Shown in pieces: positions 1 through 8,570 of a DNA stretch of 64,000 nucleotides; position 1 is the first letter of the stretch, and each line of letters starts with the position of its first letter. The stretch is taken from contig NZ_CP069178.1 in NCBI RefSeq assembly GCF_016812035.1, positions 682,001 to 746,000 on the forward strand. Reading direction: 5' to 3'. The notes under the pieces are model-generated. The model saw only the letters and a list, made by a program, of their open reading frames with translations, was not told the origin of the DNA and made no database searches. This stretch comes from Bulleidia sp. zg-1006. Lineage in GTDB: Bacteria > Bacillota_I > Bacilli_A > Erysipelotrichales > Erysipelotrichaceae. The translations under genes were made by a program, and so were the position numbers.

Positions 1-176
1 GGATTGTATTAGGAATTATGTATGCAATTCCTATCTGGATTACCTATAAGCTAAGTTCAATCTTTTCAGCTTATGTTTTGTTTATGATTTTCTTTGGGAT
101 GATTGTTATTTTTACCTTGATAATGATGTATCTTTCTTCATTGTCCTTTCATCATATGGAGTATGTGGAAGAATAA
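1..176 (+). CDS. C-terminal fragment of an integral membrane protein
   Basis: This is an open frame entering from the left edge (first whole codon at 3) and ending at TAA 174-176. The visible 57 residues are strongly hydrophobic, with two probable membrane helices, and end in a short acidic tail (MEYVEE). The N-terminus is outside the window, so no family can be named. It is on the same strand as the helicase gene that follows after a 92-bp gap. Confidence 0.6.
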   Translation, partial: IVLGIMYAIPIWITYKLSSIFSAYVLFMIFFGMIVIFTLIMMYLSSLSFHHMEYVEE

Positions 177-268
177 AAAAGACGGGAAATTTTCTTTTGC
201 GAGACTTTAGAGTATCTATTTTGGCATAAATAGAGTATGCTTAACAGGTTAGAAAATTGAGGTAATAA

Positions 269-1561
269 ATGACATTTAATGAATTAAATCTAATTCAACC
301 ATTATTAGATTCACTAAAAAAGGCTAACTATGAACAACCTAGTCCCATCCAAGAAAAAGCCATTCCAGTTCTATTAGAAGGCTATGATTTAATCGCTTGT
401 GCACAAACTGGAACAGGAAAAACCGCAACCTTTGCACTACCTATTTTACAATCTTTACCAGAAGAAAAAGAACATACGATTCGAGCTTTGATTTTAACAC
501 CAACCAGAGAACTAGCTTCACAAATATTCGATAATATCAAAATGTTTGGTCGCTATAGGCGGTTCAGAGCTTGTTGTGTATATGGAGGAGCACCATCTGG
601 TCCACAATTGAAAGCACTTCGCAGTGGTTGTGATATCTTAATTGCGACACCCGGTCGTTTATTAGATTATTTAGAACATGGTAAGCTTTCTTTAAAACAA
701 GTGGAATTCTTTGTTCTCGATGAAGCAGATCGGATGTTGGATATGGGATTCATCACCGATATCAGAAAAATCGTGATGCAAATTCCAAAGGAAAGAACCA
801 CGGCTTTATTTTCAGCCACTATGCCAAAAGAAATTCAAGTTTTAGCTAAGGACATTTTAAATCATCCAAAAGAGGTTCGTATTGAAACGGAAAAATTCAC
901 TGCTGAAACCATTGACCAATATTTAATTTACACTGAAAAAGCAAGTAAGAAAAAAGTTTTGGTAGATTTGCTGGGTTCTGCTTTATCTAAGAAGGTTATT
1001 GTTTTTACAAGAACGAAAATAGGTGCTGACCGTTTAGAAAAATACTTAAAAGAAAAAGAGATTCCTTGTTTGGCTATTCATGGTAATAAAACACAAGGAC
1101 AACGATTGAATGCTTTACAAAGATTTCGTACCAATCAAGTAAAAGTTCTTTTAGCAACCGATGTGGCGGCGAGAGGAATTGATATTAAAGATATAACACA
1201 TGTGATTAACTTTGATTTACCGGAGGATATTGAAAACTATGTGCATCGCATTGGTCGAACGGGTCGTGCTAACAAAGAGGGTGTATCGATTTCTTTGGTG
1301 TGCAAAGAAGAGCTGAATTTATTGGCTAGTATTGAGGACTACATTCAATTCCAAATTCCTTTAAAACAAAGTTCTTATTCGCTACCACTGGAAAGAAAAA
1401 AGAAGAGAAGCCTAAATCTAAACAAAAAGGCAAAAAGAAATACAGAAACGAAGAAACCTTCTAGTATGAAAATGAATCATAAAAAGAAAAAAAGTTTCCA
1501 TGAAGACTTAATTCCACAAAAGGAAGTTTCTAAAAAGGCAAAAAAGATTTACCGTTTTTAA
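269..1561 (+). CDS. DEAD-box RNA helicase (RhlE/CshA-like)
   Basis: ATP-dependent RNA helicase expected to remodel structured RNA in ribosome assembly or mRNA decay. Visible motifs in order: Q motif (SPIQ, about residue 25), Walker A AQTGTGKT (about 46), PTRELA, DEAD at 151-154, SAT, and the C-terminal RecA domain with ATDVAARGID and HRIGRTGR. After about residue 375 there is a Lys/Arg-rich, low-complexity tail typical of RNA-binding extensions. The 430-residue length fits RhlE/CshA proteins. The start is supported by GAGGT a few bases upstream of ATG 269. Which subfamily (rhlE, cshA, cshB) cannot be decided by eye. Confidence 0.95.
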   Translation: MTFNELNLIQPLLDSLKKANYEQPSPIQEKAIPVLLEGYDLIACAQTGTGKTATFALPILQSLPEEKEHTIRALILTPTRELASQIFDNIKMFGRYRRFRACCVYGGAPSGPQLKALRSGCDILIATPGRLLDYLEHGKLSLKQVEFFVLDEADRMLDMGFITDIRKIVMQIPKERTTALFSATMPKEIQVLAKDILNHPKEVRIETEKFTAETIDQYLIYTEKASKKKVLVDLLGSALSKKVIVFTRTKIGADRLEKYLKEKEIPCLAIHGNKTQGQRLNALQRFRTNQVKVLLATDVAARGIDIKDITHVINFDLPEDIENYVHRIGRTGRANKEGVSISLVCKEELNLLASIEDYIQFQIPLKQSSYSLPLERKKKRSLNLNKKAKRNTETKKPSSMKMNHKKKKSFHEDLIPQKEVSKKAKKIYRF

Positions 1562-1573
1562 ATTTGAAAGTGA

Positions 1574-4087
1574 ATGATTTATAATGAACTCATGCAAAAA
1601 AAGACAGTTTTAGGAATAGTAGCCCATGTGGATGCTGGTAAGACAACTTTAGTTGAAAATTTACTTTTTCAAACGAAAACCATTCAAAAATTAGGACGTG
1701 TCGATCATAAAAATTCCTTCTTGGATTATGACCATCAAGAAAGAGAAAGGGGCATTACAATCTATAGTAAAGAAGCGTATTTTACATATCGAGACTGTAC
1801 ATTCTATTTAATGGATACCCCGGGGCATACTGATTTTGCTAGTGAAATGGAACGTTCTTTATCGGTATTGGACATGGCGATTGTTTTAATCAATGGTCAA
1901 GACGGTGTTCAACCACACAGCAAAACAATTTGGAATATCTTAAAGAAACACCATATTCCAACCATTCTTTTTGTGAATAAAATGGATATTTCTTATCTGA
2001 AAAAAGAAGAAATATACACTTCTATTCAACAAGAATTAAGTCCGTCTTGTTTGGATTGGAAATCTAGTCAAAAAGAAGAGGAACTTATCCTAGCCAGTGA
2101 CGCACTTTTAAATGCGTATGAGAAACAAGGTTCTTTAGATGAAATAATCATCCAAGAAGAATTTCAAAATCGTTCTTTTTTTCCGGTTCTGTTTGGCTCA
2201 GCTCTGAAAGGTGACGGTGTTCTTGAATTATTGGATTTATTGGCGCAGCTTTCAATTGAGAAAAACTATCCTGAGACATTGGGGGCTATTGTCTATAAGG
2301 TAACAAGTGATACTCATGGTCGTCTTTTAGCTCATGTTAAGATAACCGGTGGTGAAGTCCATGTGAAAGAAAAGTTAGAGCCTTATGGTAAGATTGACCA
2401 AATTCGTCTTTATCAAGGGACTTTGTATGACGCTATAGAGTGTGCGAAAGCTGGTATGCTTGTGACTTTAAAGGGTTTAGAAAATATCCATGTTGGTATG
2501 GGTTTAGGTTATGAAATGGAACAAAGCTTGACAAGTCTACAAGCTTGTATGACGTATCGTTTATTGTATCCAAAAGGAACGAATTTATTAGCCTTAAAAG
2601 AATCTTTAAACCGTTTGTCTTTGGAAGATCCAAGTTTAAATATCGAAATGGATGAAGAGAATAAGGACATCCAAATTCATTTAATGGGTAAGCTTCAAAA
2701 AGAAGTGTTAGCCAAGCGAATTGATGAATTATGCCAAGTGGAAGTATCCTTTGATCAAGGTAGAATTGTCTATTTAGAAACCATTTCTAAGTCCATAAAA
2801 GGGGCTTCCCATTTTGAACCCTTGCGTCATTATGCCGAAGTTCATTTGGAACTAAGCCCTTTAAAGAAAGGTTCGGGAATTGAAATTGAGAATAAAATTC
2901 CAGCCGATACTTTATCGCTTCAATTTCAAAAGTCCATTCTAAGTGTACTGGAAAAAAAGAACTTTTATGGTGTACTAACGAATTCTCTTTTAACGGATGT
3001 GAAAATCACTTTATTAGCTGGAAAAGGTTCTTTAAAGCACACAACGGGTGGTGACTTTCGTCAAGCAACGAGAAGAGCTGTTCGTCAAGCCTTAATGAAA
3101 ACAGAGAGTGTTTTATTAGAACCTTATTTGCAATTTGAAATTCGCATTCCTTCTAACTTTTTATCCAAAGTATTATTTGATTTAGAAAATCGTTTTGCAA
3201 AAGTAGAGGTCGAAAAGTTAAATGAAGAATGGATGCAAGTTTGTGGGAAAGCACCGGTTTCAACGATGGCAGACTATCAAGTGGATATTTTATCCAGCAC
3301 AAAGGGATTGGGTCGCTATGAGTTTGTCTTGGTCGGATATGATATTTGTCATAATAGTGAAGAAGTCATTCAAGAAAGAAAATACAAGCCTAATCTTGAT
3401 TTAAGAAATCCAAGTTCTTCGCTTTTCTGTGCACATGGAACAAGCTATACCGTAGAATGGAATGAAGCGGATGATAAGATGGATATTCAGCTTGAAAAGG
3501 AGAGCTCACTATCTTCTTATGTTCATAAACAAAGTTGTATTCATGAAGAGGATTTAAAGCGTATCTTGGCACGTACAAATTCCAATAACCGTAATGAACA
3601 TAAAGTGATGGCTAAAAAAATTCAAGAAAAGAAGGAAAAGTCAAAACAAATTGAACATCGACCAAAAGTATTGATGGTGGATGGATATAATATGTTGTTT
3701 GCTTGGCAAAGATTTCAAAATGAAGATGATTTCATGCTAAAAAGAGAAGAGCTCATTGAAATTCTTTCTAGTTACCAAGCTTATACAAAAGAACTTTTAT
3801 TTTTAGTTTTTGATGGTTATCGAGTTAAGAATAATCTTGGCAATCAGTACCAAAAAGGAAAAATGAGTGTTATTTATACAGCGGAATCACAAAGTGCCGA
3901 TGCTTATATCGAAAAATACGTGTATGAACATCAACATGAATTTGATTTTGAGGTTGCTAGTTCTGATGCCTTGATTCAAAATTCAGTTTTTGCAAGTGGG
4001 GCAAAACGTCTTTCAGCAAGGGAATTAGAAAATCGAATTGATTTTATCCATCATCAAATACAAGAGGAATTGGAGGTGAAACGATGA
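1574..4087 (+). CDS. TetM-like translational GTPase fused to a YacP/Rae1-type NYN nuclease domain
   Basis: An EF-G/Tet(M)-like ribosomal GTPase. The GTPase domain has AHVDAGKT (residues 17-24), RERGIT, DTPGHTDF and NKMD; domains II, III, IV and V follow. Domain IV aligns with Tet(M) around LLEPYL, but the tip reads LKHTTGGDF where Tet(M) has SPVSTPADF. From about residue 697 to the end lies a second domain with PIN/NYN-type acidic positions: VLMVDGYN (D703), FDGYRV, SADAYIEK and ASSDALIQ. This is the YacP fold, and the Bacillus YacP (Rae1) cuts mRNA in the ribosomal A site. The fusion suggests one factor that binds a stalled ribosome and cleaves its mRNA. Start is ambiguous: ATG 1574 has a poorly placed GAAAG, and ATG 1592 has no SD but gives the usual family N-terminus. 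The stop overlaps the next gene (ATGA). Confidence 0.88.
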   Translation: MIYNELMQKKTVLGIVAHVDAGKTTLVENLLFQTKTIQKLGRVDHKNSFLDYDHQERERGITIYSKEAYFTYRDCTFYLMDTPGHTDFASEMERSLSVLDMAIVLINGQDGVQPHSKTIWNILKKHHIPTILFVNKMDISYLKKEEIYTSIQQELSPSCLDWKSSQKEEELILASDALLNAYEKQGSLDEIIIQEEFQNRSFFPVLFGSALKGDGVLELLDLLAQLSIEKNYPETLGAIVYKVTSDTHGRLLAHVKITGGEVHVKEKLEPYGKIDQIRLYQGTLYDAIECAKAGMLVTLKGLENIHVGMGLGYEMEQSLTSLQACMTYRLLYPKGTNLLALKESLNRLSLEDPSLNIEMDEENKDIQIHLMGKLQKEVLAKRIDELCQVEVSFDQGRIVYLETISKSIKGASHFEPLRHYAEVHLELSPLKKGSGIEIENKIPADTLSLQFQKSILSVLEKKNFYGVLTNSLLTDVKITLLAGKGSLKHTTGGDFRQATRRAVRQALMKTESVLLEPYLQFEIRIPSNFLSKVLFDLENRFAKVEVEKLNEEWMQVCGKAPVSTMADYQVDILSSTKGLGRYEFVLVGYDICHNSEEVIQERKYKPNLDLRNPSSSLFCAHGTSYTVEWNEADDKMDIQLEKESSLSSYVHKQSCIHEEDLKRILARTNSNNRNEHKVMAKKIQEKKEKSKQIEHRPKVLMVDGYNMLFAWQRFQNEDDFMLKREELIEILSSYQAYTKELLFLVFDGYRVKNNLGNQYQKGKMSVIYTAESQSADAYIEKYVYEHQHEFDFEVASSDALIQNSVFASGAKRLSARELENRIDFIHHQIQEELEVKR

Positions 4088-4638
4088 ATGTACCTATGGA
4101 CATATCAAAGGTGGTATTAAAAACAAAACGTTTAAAATTACGAGCATGGCGAAAAGAAGATTTAGATGATTTCTATGCGTATGCTTCCGTGGATGGGGTA
4201 GGTCAAATGGCAGGATGGTTGCCTCATAAAAACAAAGAGGAAAGCCAACGTATTTTGGAAAGGTTTATTGCCCATAAAAAGACTTTTGCCTTAGAATATG
4301 AGAATAAAGTCATTGGTTCTATCGGAATTGAGGAGTATGATGAGAAACGTTTTCCTGAATTTATGGATAGAATAGGCTGTGAGCTTGGTTTTGTACTATC
4401 AAAAACCTATTGGGGACAGGGATTGATGCCGGAGGCTTTAAAGGAAGTAATTCGGTATTTATTTAAAGAATGTCAAGTGGAATTTATTCTCTGTGGTCAT
4501 TTTATTTCTAATATCCAATCTGGTCGTGTTCAAGAAAAATGTGGTTTTAAGCATTATTCTTTTGGTGAATTTAAGACCAAATTCGCAACGATTGAAAAAG
4601 ACGAAGTGAATATACTAATTAATAGAAAAGGAGGTTAA
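4084..4638 (+). CDS. GNAT family N-acetyltransferase (RimJ/RimL-like)
   Basis: A 184-residue acetyltransferase of the RimJ/RimL type. The opening (LKTKRLKLRAWRKEDLDDF), the central strand with VIGSIGIEEY, the acetyl-CoA region (LGFVLSKTYWGQGLMPEAL) and the C-terminal SGRVQEKCGFKH block are the family landmarks. The substrate is unknown; it could be a protein N-terminus, an amino acid or a drug. The start codon overlaps the stop of the GTPase-nuclease gene by four bases (ATGA), with GGAGGTGAAACG in front, so the two are probably translationally coupled. Confidence 0.88.
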   Translation: MNVPMDISKVVLKTKRLKLRAWRKEDLDDFYAYASVDGVGQMAGWLPHKNKEESQRILERFIAHKKTFALEYENKVIGSIGIEEYDEKRFPEFMDRIGCELGFVLSKTYWGQGLMPEALKEVIRYLFKECQVEFILCGHFISNIQSGRVQEKCGFKHYSFGEFKTKFATIEKDEVNILINRKGG

Positions 4639-4639
4639 A

Positions 4640-4939
4640 ATGTTAAAACATATCGTGCTGTTTAAATTTAAAGAAGAAACTAGTCAAGAAAGAATTCAAG
4701 AGGCTCGTATAAAGGCTCAGCAGTTATTGTATTTGGATTTGATTTATGAAGGAGATGTTTATTTAAATAGTCCCGAAGCCAATCCAAGTAATTATGATTT
4801 ATGTCTTAATTTTGTGTTTCAATCGATGGATGAATTAAATCAATATCAAGTTTATCCGGAACATATGGCTTTAAAGGCGTCTTTGATGGAATACATAGAT
4901 AAGCGAGCGTGTATTGACTATGAACTAAGTGCTGATTAG
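4640..4939 (+). CDS. Dabb-domain (stress-responsive A/B barrel) protein
   Basis: A 99-residue small cytosolic protein of the Dabb family, a dimeric ferredoxin-like alpha/beta barrel. Family landmarks are the opening MLKHIVLFKFKEE, the central YDLCLNFVFQSMDELNQYQV and the PEHMALK segment. Function in bacteria is mostly unknown. It begins 2 bp after the GNAT stop, with AAAGGAGG within the end of that gene as SD, and is the last gene of the run starting at 1574. Confidence 0.85.
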   Translation: MLKHIVLFKFKEETSQERIQEARIKAQQLLYLDLIYEGDVYLNSPEANPSNYDLCLNFVFQSMDELNQYQVYPEHMALKASLMEYIDKRACIDYELSAD

Positions 4940-4966
4940 CCGTTTTTAGATGGATACTGTATAATA
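4937..4966 (+). promoter_or_regulatory. Candidate promoter of the 4989 gene
   Basis: A perfect -10 box TATAAT lies at 4960-4965, preceded directly by TG. No good -35 is visible at the expected distance. It lies 23 bp before ATG 4989, which has GGGAGG as SD. Confidence 0.5.
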
Positions 4967-4988
4967 AGCTAAATGGGAGGAATCGAAC

Positions 4989-5582
4989 ATGAAAAAATCT
5001 TATATTTTCATTATCGTGATTGTGGCACTTGCGGCTATTCTAATGGCACTTTTCTACTTTAAGGAAAAGAATAAGCCGGAACAGAAGAAAGCAGAGTCTC
5101 AAGAAGTTCAAAAGCCGGCTGTACCAAAGCCGGATTATGAGGATTCTTCAAAACCAAAAGAAGAAGAGAATAAGGATAAACCTAATCAAGAAGTGCAAGA
5201 CAAGAAAGAAAATCGTATTCAAGTCCATGGCTTAAAGGAGATTGATAAGGATACTGTATTGGCAGATGGAAGTGATGCGAAGCTACCTTCAACAGCTAGA
5301 GTTTTTGTACTGGAAGTAAAAGCGAAGGAAGTGAAGGAAGCAAAATTAAAGATTGTATCTGCGACTTTGACAACCGTTGATAAGGAAAAATATATGGCTG
5401 AAGGAGCGGATGTGAACACGAAGACGATTGCTAATATTGTTGGGCAAGATTTAAGTAAAGCTCATAAAGGATCTCTATTTTTTATCACTTTAGATCCGGG
5501 ACGTACCTTGAAAAAGGGGAAGGGGCAACTTTCCTTGACTTTGAGCAATCAAGAAGTTTTGACACTAAATGTTGAGTTTTAA
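4989..5582 (+). CDS. Membrane-anchored extracellular protein of unknown function
   Basis: 197 residues. One N-terminal membrane segment (about residues 5-24) after MKKS, then a Lys/Glu/Pro-rich linker (about 25-75) of the kind that spans the wall, then a globular domain of about 120 residues rich in beta-prone sequence. There is no lipobox Cys and no LPXTG motif, so it is an N-terminally anchored (type II) surface protein. No family recognised. It is followed 15 bp later by the wall hydrolase, with which it probably shares a transcript. Confidence 0.7.
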   Translation: MKKSYIFIIVIVALAAILMALFYFKEKNKPEQKKAESQEVQKPAVPKPDYEDSSKPKEEENKDKPNQEVQDKKENRIQVHGLKEIDKDTVLADGSDAKLPSTARVFVLEVKAKEVKEAKLKIVSATLTTVDKEKYMAEGADVNTKTIANIVGQDLSKAHKGSLFFITLDPGRTLKKGKGQLSLTLSNQEVLTLNVEF

Positions 5583-5597
5583 AGAAAGGAAGTAAGA

Positions 5598-8069
5598 GTG
5601 AGATTTAAAAGAAAAATTAGTTGTATTTCTTTGGCTATTCTTTGTGCTATTGGTGTATTACCAATTCACGTGAGTCAGGTTCATGCGGCAGGGATTTCTT
5701 ATCCAATGAACTGTTCCGGTTCAGAATTTGAAGTTGCTTTAGCACAAGTCGATGCCAATAAAAAAAGTTATTTTGAAAAGCTTAGTTGTCATGTGTCCTT
5801 CGTTGTCGCAAAAAAGAAAATGAAAACTCTCGACAAGGATAAGGCGGTGATAAGGCATGCCAGTATGGATTCCGGTAATAAGATTATGGCGATGAATTCA
5901 GGACTTGTGTATACCGATGTCGATAGTAGCACTGTTGTGCCTTTATATATGGCGGAAAATGGCAGAAACATCACTTATGCTCGTACCAATCGTATGGCTT
6001 TTTATCATGATACCTTGAATTACAACAAAGGTAGAGGGGATGTTCTTTTAACCATGAGCGGTTTTAAAGGAACCACAGATATTCATTATTTAGAATTTGT
6101 ACCCATGGCATGGATGGATAATGGCTCGCTATCTTATGTGAATGGAAAAACCACTCATAAGACAACGCCTTATTTTAGTGCTCGTAGCACCAATGGACGT
6201 AAAGAAATTTATTTTACGGCTTTTGATCAAGTTGGGAAACAATATTTTTGGGCGCCTTTTGGTTTGGCTCCATCTTGGATGAAAGAGGGAATAAGATACT
6301 ATTCTGCCAATGATATTGATTATTATTACGATACGAAATTAACGAAAAAAGCGGGTACTTATTATAATTATTATCAATTTTTACCTTTACGTACAAAATC
6401 TAAAATTCCTGCTTCTAAATACAATGATTTCTTAGGGAAACAAGGCTATAATAAGTCTTCTAAATTATGGGATATGGGCAAAACTTTTGTGAGTGCTCAA
6501 GAACATTTTGGCTTGAATGCTCTGATGATCTTTGCGCAAGCTTGCGTGGAATCGGGATATGGAACTAGCTATATAGCTAGAAAGAAAAATAACCTTTTTG
6601 GTTGGAAAGCCTATGATTCTAATCCCAATAACGCCAGTGGCTATAGAAGTGTTGAACAAAGTATTAATCAGGCCTTCCGTGACAATATAAGAGATTATGT
6701 TAGTACCAATGAACCAGTGTACCATGGTGAACACTTTGGTAATAAAGGCTCCGGTATTACAATGAAGTATGCTTCAAGTACGACCTACGGTTTAACGATT
6801 GCTTCGGTCGCTTATGCTTTTGATAAGTATGCCGGTTTAGTAGATTATAATAATGGTCAATTTGCTGTGTTAAAGAATAAGAATGTGAATATGTACCATC
6901 AACCTAAAGCGAAAGCGAATGTTCTATACAAAGCAGGCTATGGTATGGATAATCGTAGTCCTTATTACAATAACCATGTCGTAACTGTATTGGGTGTCAG
7001 CGGTGATTATTATAAAATCCAATCCACTGATTACCACGATGGCTCTAAAGTTATTACTTCTCGTAACAATCATAGCGATCGTGCCTACGATTGGAATAAA
7101 ATGGTTGCTTATGTGAAAAGAACAGATTTAACTTTAATATCCAATAATCGTGGTTGGAAAAATCTTTATGGTAGCCGTTATTGGTTCAATGAAGATGGAA
7201 GAGCTGAAACAGGCTGGCGAGTGATTGATGGCTATCGCTATTGGTTCTTCCCGGATGGAAGAATGGAAACCGGCTGGGCTGTTATTGCCGGTGAAAAATA
7301 CCACTTTGCGCCAGATGGTAAGCTAGACACAGGTTGGTTTGAAAAGGATGGTAAGAAATATTACCTCGATAAGAGTGGTAATAGAGTCAAAGGTCTCCAT
7401 CGTATTGAAAATAAAATTTATTATTTTGACGAAAACGGTTTTATGAAAAAGGATGGTTGGAATACCATTCAAGGCAGTAAATATTGGTTAAATCCAGACG
7501 GACATGCCGAAACAGGATGGCGAAAGATTGGTACTCATTTATATTGGTTCTTCCCAGATGGAAGAATGGAAACCGGCTGGGCTTTAATTTCAGGTCATAA
7601 ATACCATTTCGCAAAAGACGGTAAGATGGATATAGGTTGGCTTCAATACAATGGGTATCAGTATTATTTAGATGAAAAAGGTCGTGTTGTGACTGGTTAT
7701 GTCCAAATTGATAAAAAGACGTATTATTTTGAATCAAGTGGTGTTCTTCTTAAAAATGGTTGGAATAAGGTGAATGGTGAAAACTATTGGTTGAATAAAG
7801 AAGGTAAAGTAGAACCTGGTTGGAAGACGATAGATGACAACCGTTATTGGTTCAATACTGACGGAAGAGCAGAGACGGGTTGGTTGAAGTTAGGCAATTA
7901 TTTATATTGGTTCTTCCCAGATGGAAGAATGGAAACCGGCTGGGCTGAAATCAATGGTAAAATCTATCATTTTGGTAAAGATGGTAAGATGGATACCGGT
8001 TGGTTTACGTACAACGGGAAGAAATACAATTTGGGTAAAGATGGTGTGCTACAAAAATCAAAAAACTAA
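5598..8069 (+). CDS. Secreted GH73-type N-acetylglucosaminidase with cell-wall-binding repeats
   Basis: A secreted peptidoglycan hydrolase of 823 residues. It starts at GTG 5598 with AAAGGAAG just upstream. The signal peptide covers residues 1-30, with cleavage likely at VHA/AG. The glucosaminidase domain lies at about 285-415, with catalytic Glu318 in ACVESGYGTS followed by the characteristic NNLFGWKAYD. An SH3-like segment follows (about 425-500). Residues about 516-815 carry tandem 20-residue GW/YYF repeats of the choline/teichoic-acid-binding type. The ligand (phosphorylcholine, teichoic acid or glucan) is not determined. Likely role: autolysis or daughter-cell separation. Confidence 0.9.
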   Translation: MRFKRKISCISLAILCAIGVLPIHVSQVHAAGISYPMNCSGSEFEVALAQVDANKKSYFEKLSCHVSFVVAKKKMKTLDKDKAVIRHASMDSGNKIMAMNSGLVYTDVDSSTVVPLYMAENGRNITYARTNRMAFYHDTLNYNKGRGDVLLTMSGFKGTTDIHYLEFVPMAWMDNGSLSYVNGKTTHKTTPYFSARSTNGRKEIYFTAFDQVGKQYFWAPFGLAPSWMKEGIRYYSANDIDYYYDTKLTKKAGTYYNYYQFLPLRTKSKIPASKYNDFLGKQGYNKSSKLWDMGKTFVSAQEHFGLNALMIFAQACVESGYGTSYIARKKNNLFGWKAYDSNPNNASGYRSVEQSINQAFRDNIRDYVSTNEPVYHGEHFGNKGSGITMKYASSTTYGLTIASVAYAFDKYAGLVDYNNGQFAVLKNKNVNMYHQPKAKANVLYKAGYGMDNRSPYYNNHVVTVLGVSGDYYKIQSTDYHDGSKVITSRNNHSDRAYDWNKMVAYVKRTDLTLISNNRGWKNLYGSRYWFNEDGRAETGWRVIDGYRYWFFPDGRMETGWAVIAGEKYHFAPDGKLDTGWFEKDGKKYYLDKSGNRVKGLHRIENKIYYFDENGFMKKDGWNTIQGSKYWLNPDGHAETGWRKIGTHLYWFFPDGRMETGWALISGHKYHFAKDGKMDIGWLQYNGYQYYLDEKGRVVTGYVQIDKKTYYFESSGVLLKNGWNKVNGENYWLNKEGKVEPGWKTIDDNRYWFNTDGRAETGWLKLGNYLYWFFPDGRMETGWAEINGKIYHFGKDGKMDTGWFTYNGKKYNLGKDGVLQKSKN
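7150..8050 (+). repeat. Tandem cell-wall-binding repeats within the hydrolase gene
   Basis: About fifteen 20-residue modules arranged in three higher-order units. A 42-bp block recurs at 7239-7280, 7542-7583 and 7905-7946. The last two copies are identical and the first differs at one base. The spacings are 303 and 363 bp, so the third unit carries one extra 20-residue module. Confidence 0.9.
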
Positions 8070-8102
8070 AAATGCTTAAAATCAGAAAGGTTCGATGAAA
8101 TT

Positions 8103-8570
8103 ATGTTTGAAAAAATGCGTCGAAAAGATCGAGAAATTTCAAAAGAAGAGGCTTATTCATTATTAAATGAGGGAGAATACGCTGTTCTGTCAACAATTGG
8201 TGAGGATGGCTATCCCTATGGTGTTCCGGTCAGTTATGCTTATGAAAATAATCGAATTTGGATTCATGGGGCGAGAACCGGTCATAAAATTAGTAATTTA
8301 ACTTTTCATAATTTGGTGAGTTTATGCGTTGTTGGTCATACAAAAGTCATTGGTGAAAAATTCACGACCGAATATGAATCAGTGATTGTTTCCGGCAAGG
8401 CAACGCTTTGTGAAAACAAAGAAGAAAAAATGATAGGATTGATGGCTTTGGTGCGTAAATATGCCCCTGATTTTTTAGAAAGCGGACAAGCCTATGCAAA
8501 ACGCTCTGAGATGGCAACAGTTGTCTATTCCATCGAGATTGAAAGGATTTCAGGTAAAAGAAGAAAATGA
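8103..8570 (+). CDS. Pyridoxamine 5'-phosphate oxidase-like flavin-binding protein (NimA-like)
   Basis: 155 residues. The split-barrel flavin-binding fold is suggested by ISKEEAYSLL, YAVLSTIGEDGYPYGVPVSY, IWIHGARTGHK and NLVSLCVVG, the pattern of NimA-related proteins. Nim proteins reduce nitroimidazoles, but most chromosomal members have unknown roles, so resistance should not be assumed. It overlaps the next gene by four bases (ATGA). Confidence 0.8.
   Translation: MFEKMRRKDREISKEEAYSLLNEGEYAVLSTIGEDGYPYGVPVSYAYENNRIWIHGARTGHKISNLTFHNLVSLCVVGHTKVIGEKFTTEYESVIVSGKATLCENKEEKMIGLMALVRKYAPDFLESGQAYAKRSEMATVVYSIEIERISGKRRK

Noticed and set aside
177-268. Cold-shock leader or riboswitch before the DEAD-box helicase
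   Set aside because: A short inverted repeat (TCTATTT/AAATAGA) is present, but the region is under 100 bp and no known element was recognised.
1574-4087. Acquired tetracycline-resistance gene
   Set aside because: The drug-displacing tip residues of Tet(M) are replaced, the composition matches the surroundings, there are no mobile-element genes nearby, and a nuclease domain is fused on.
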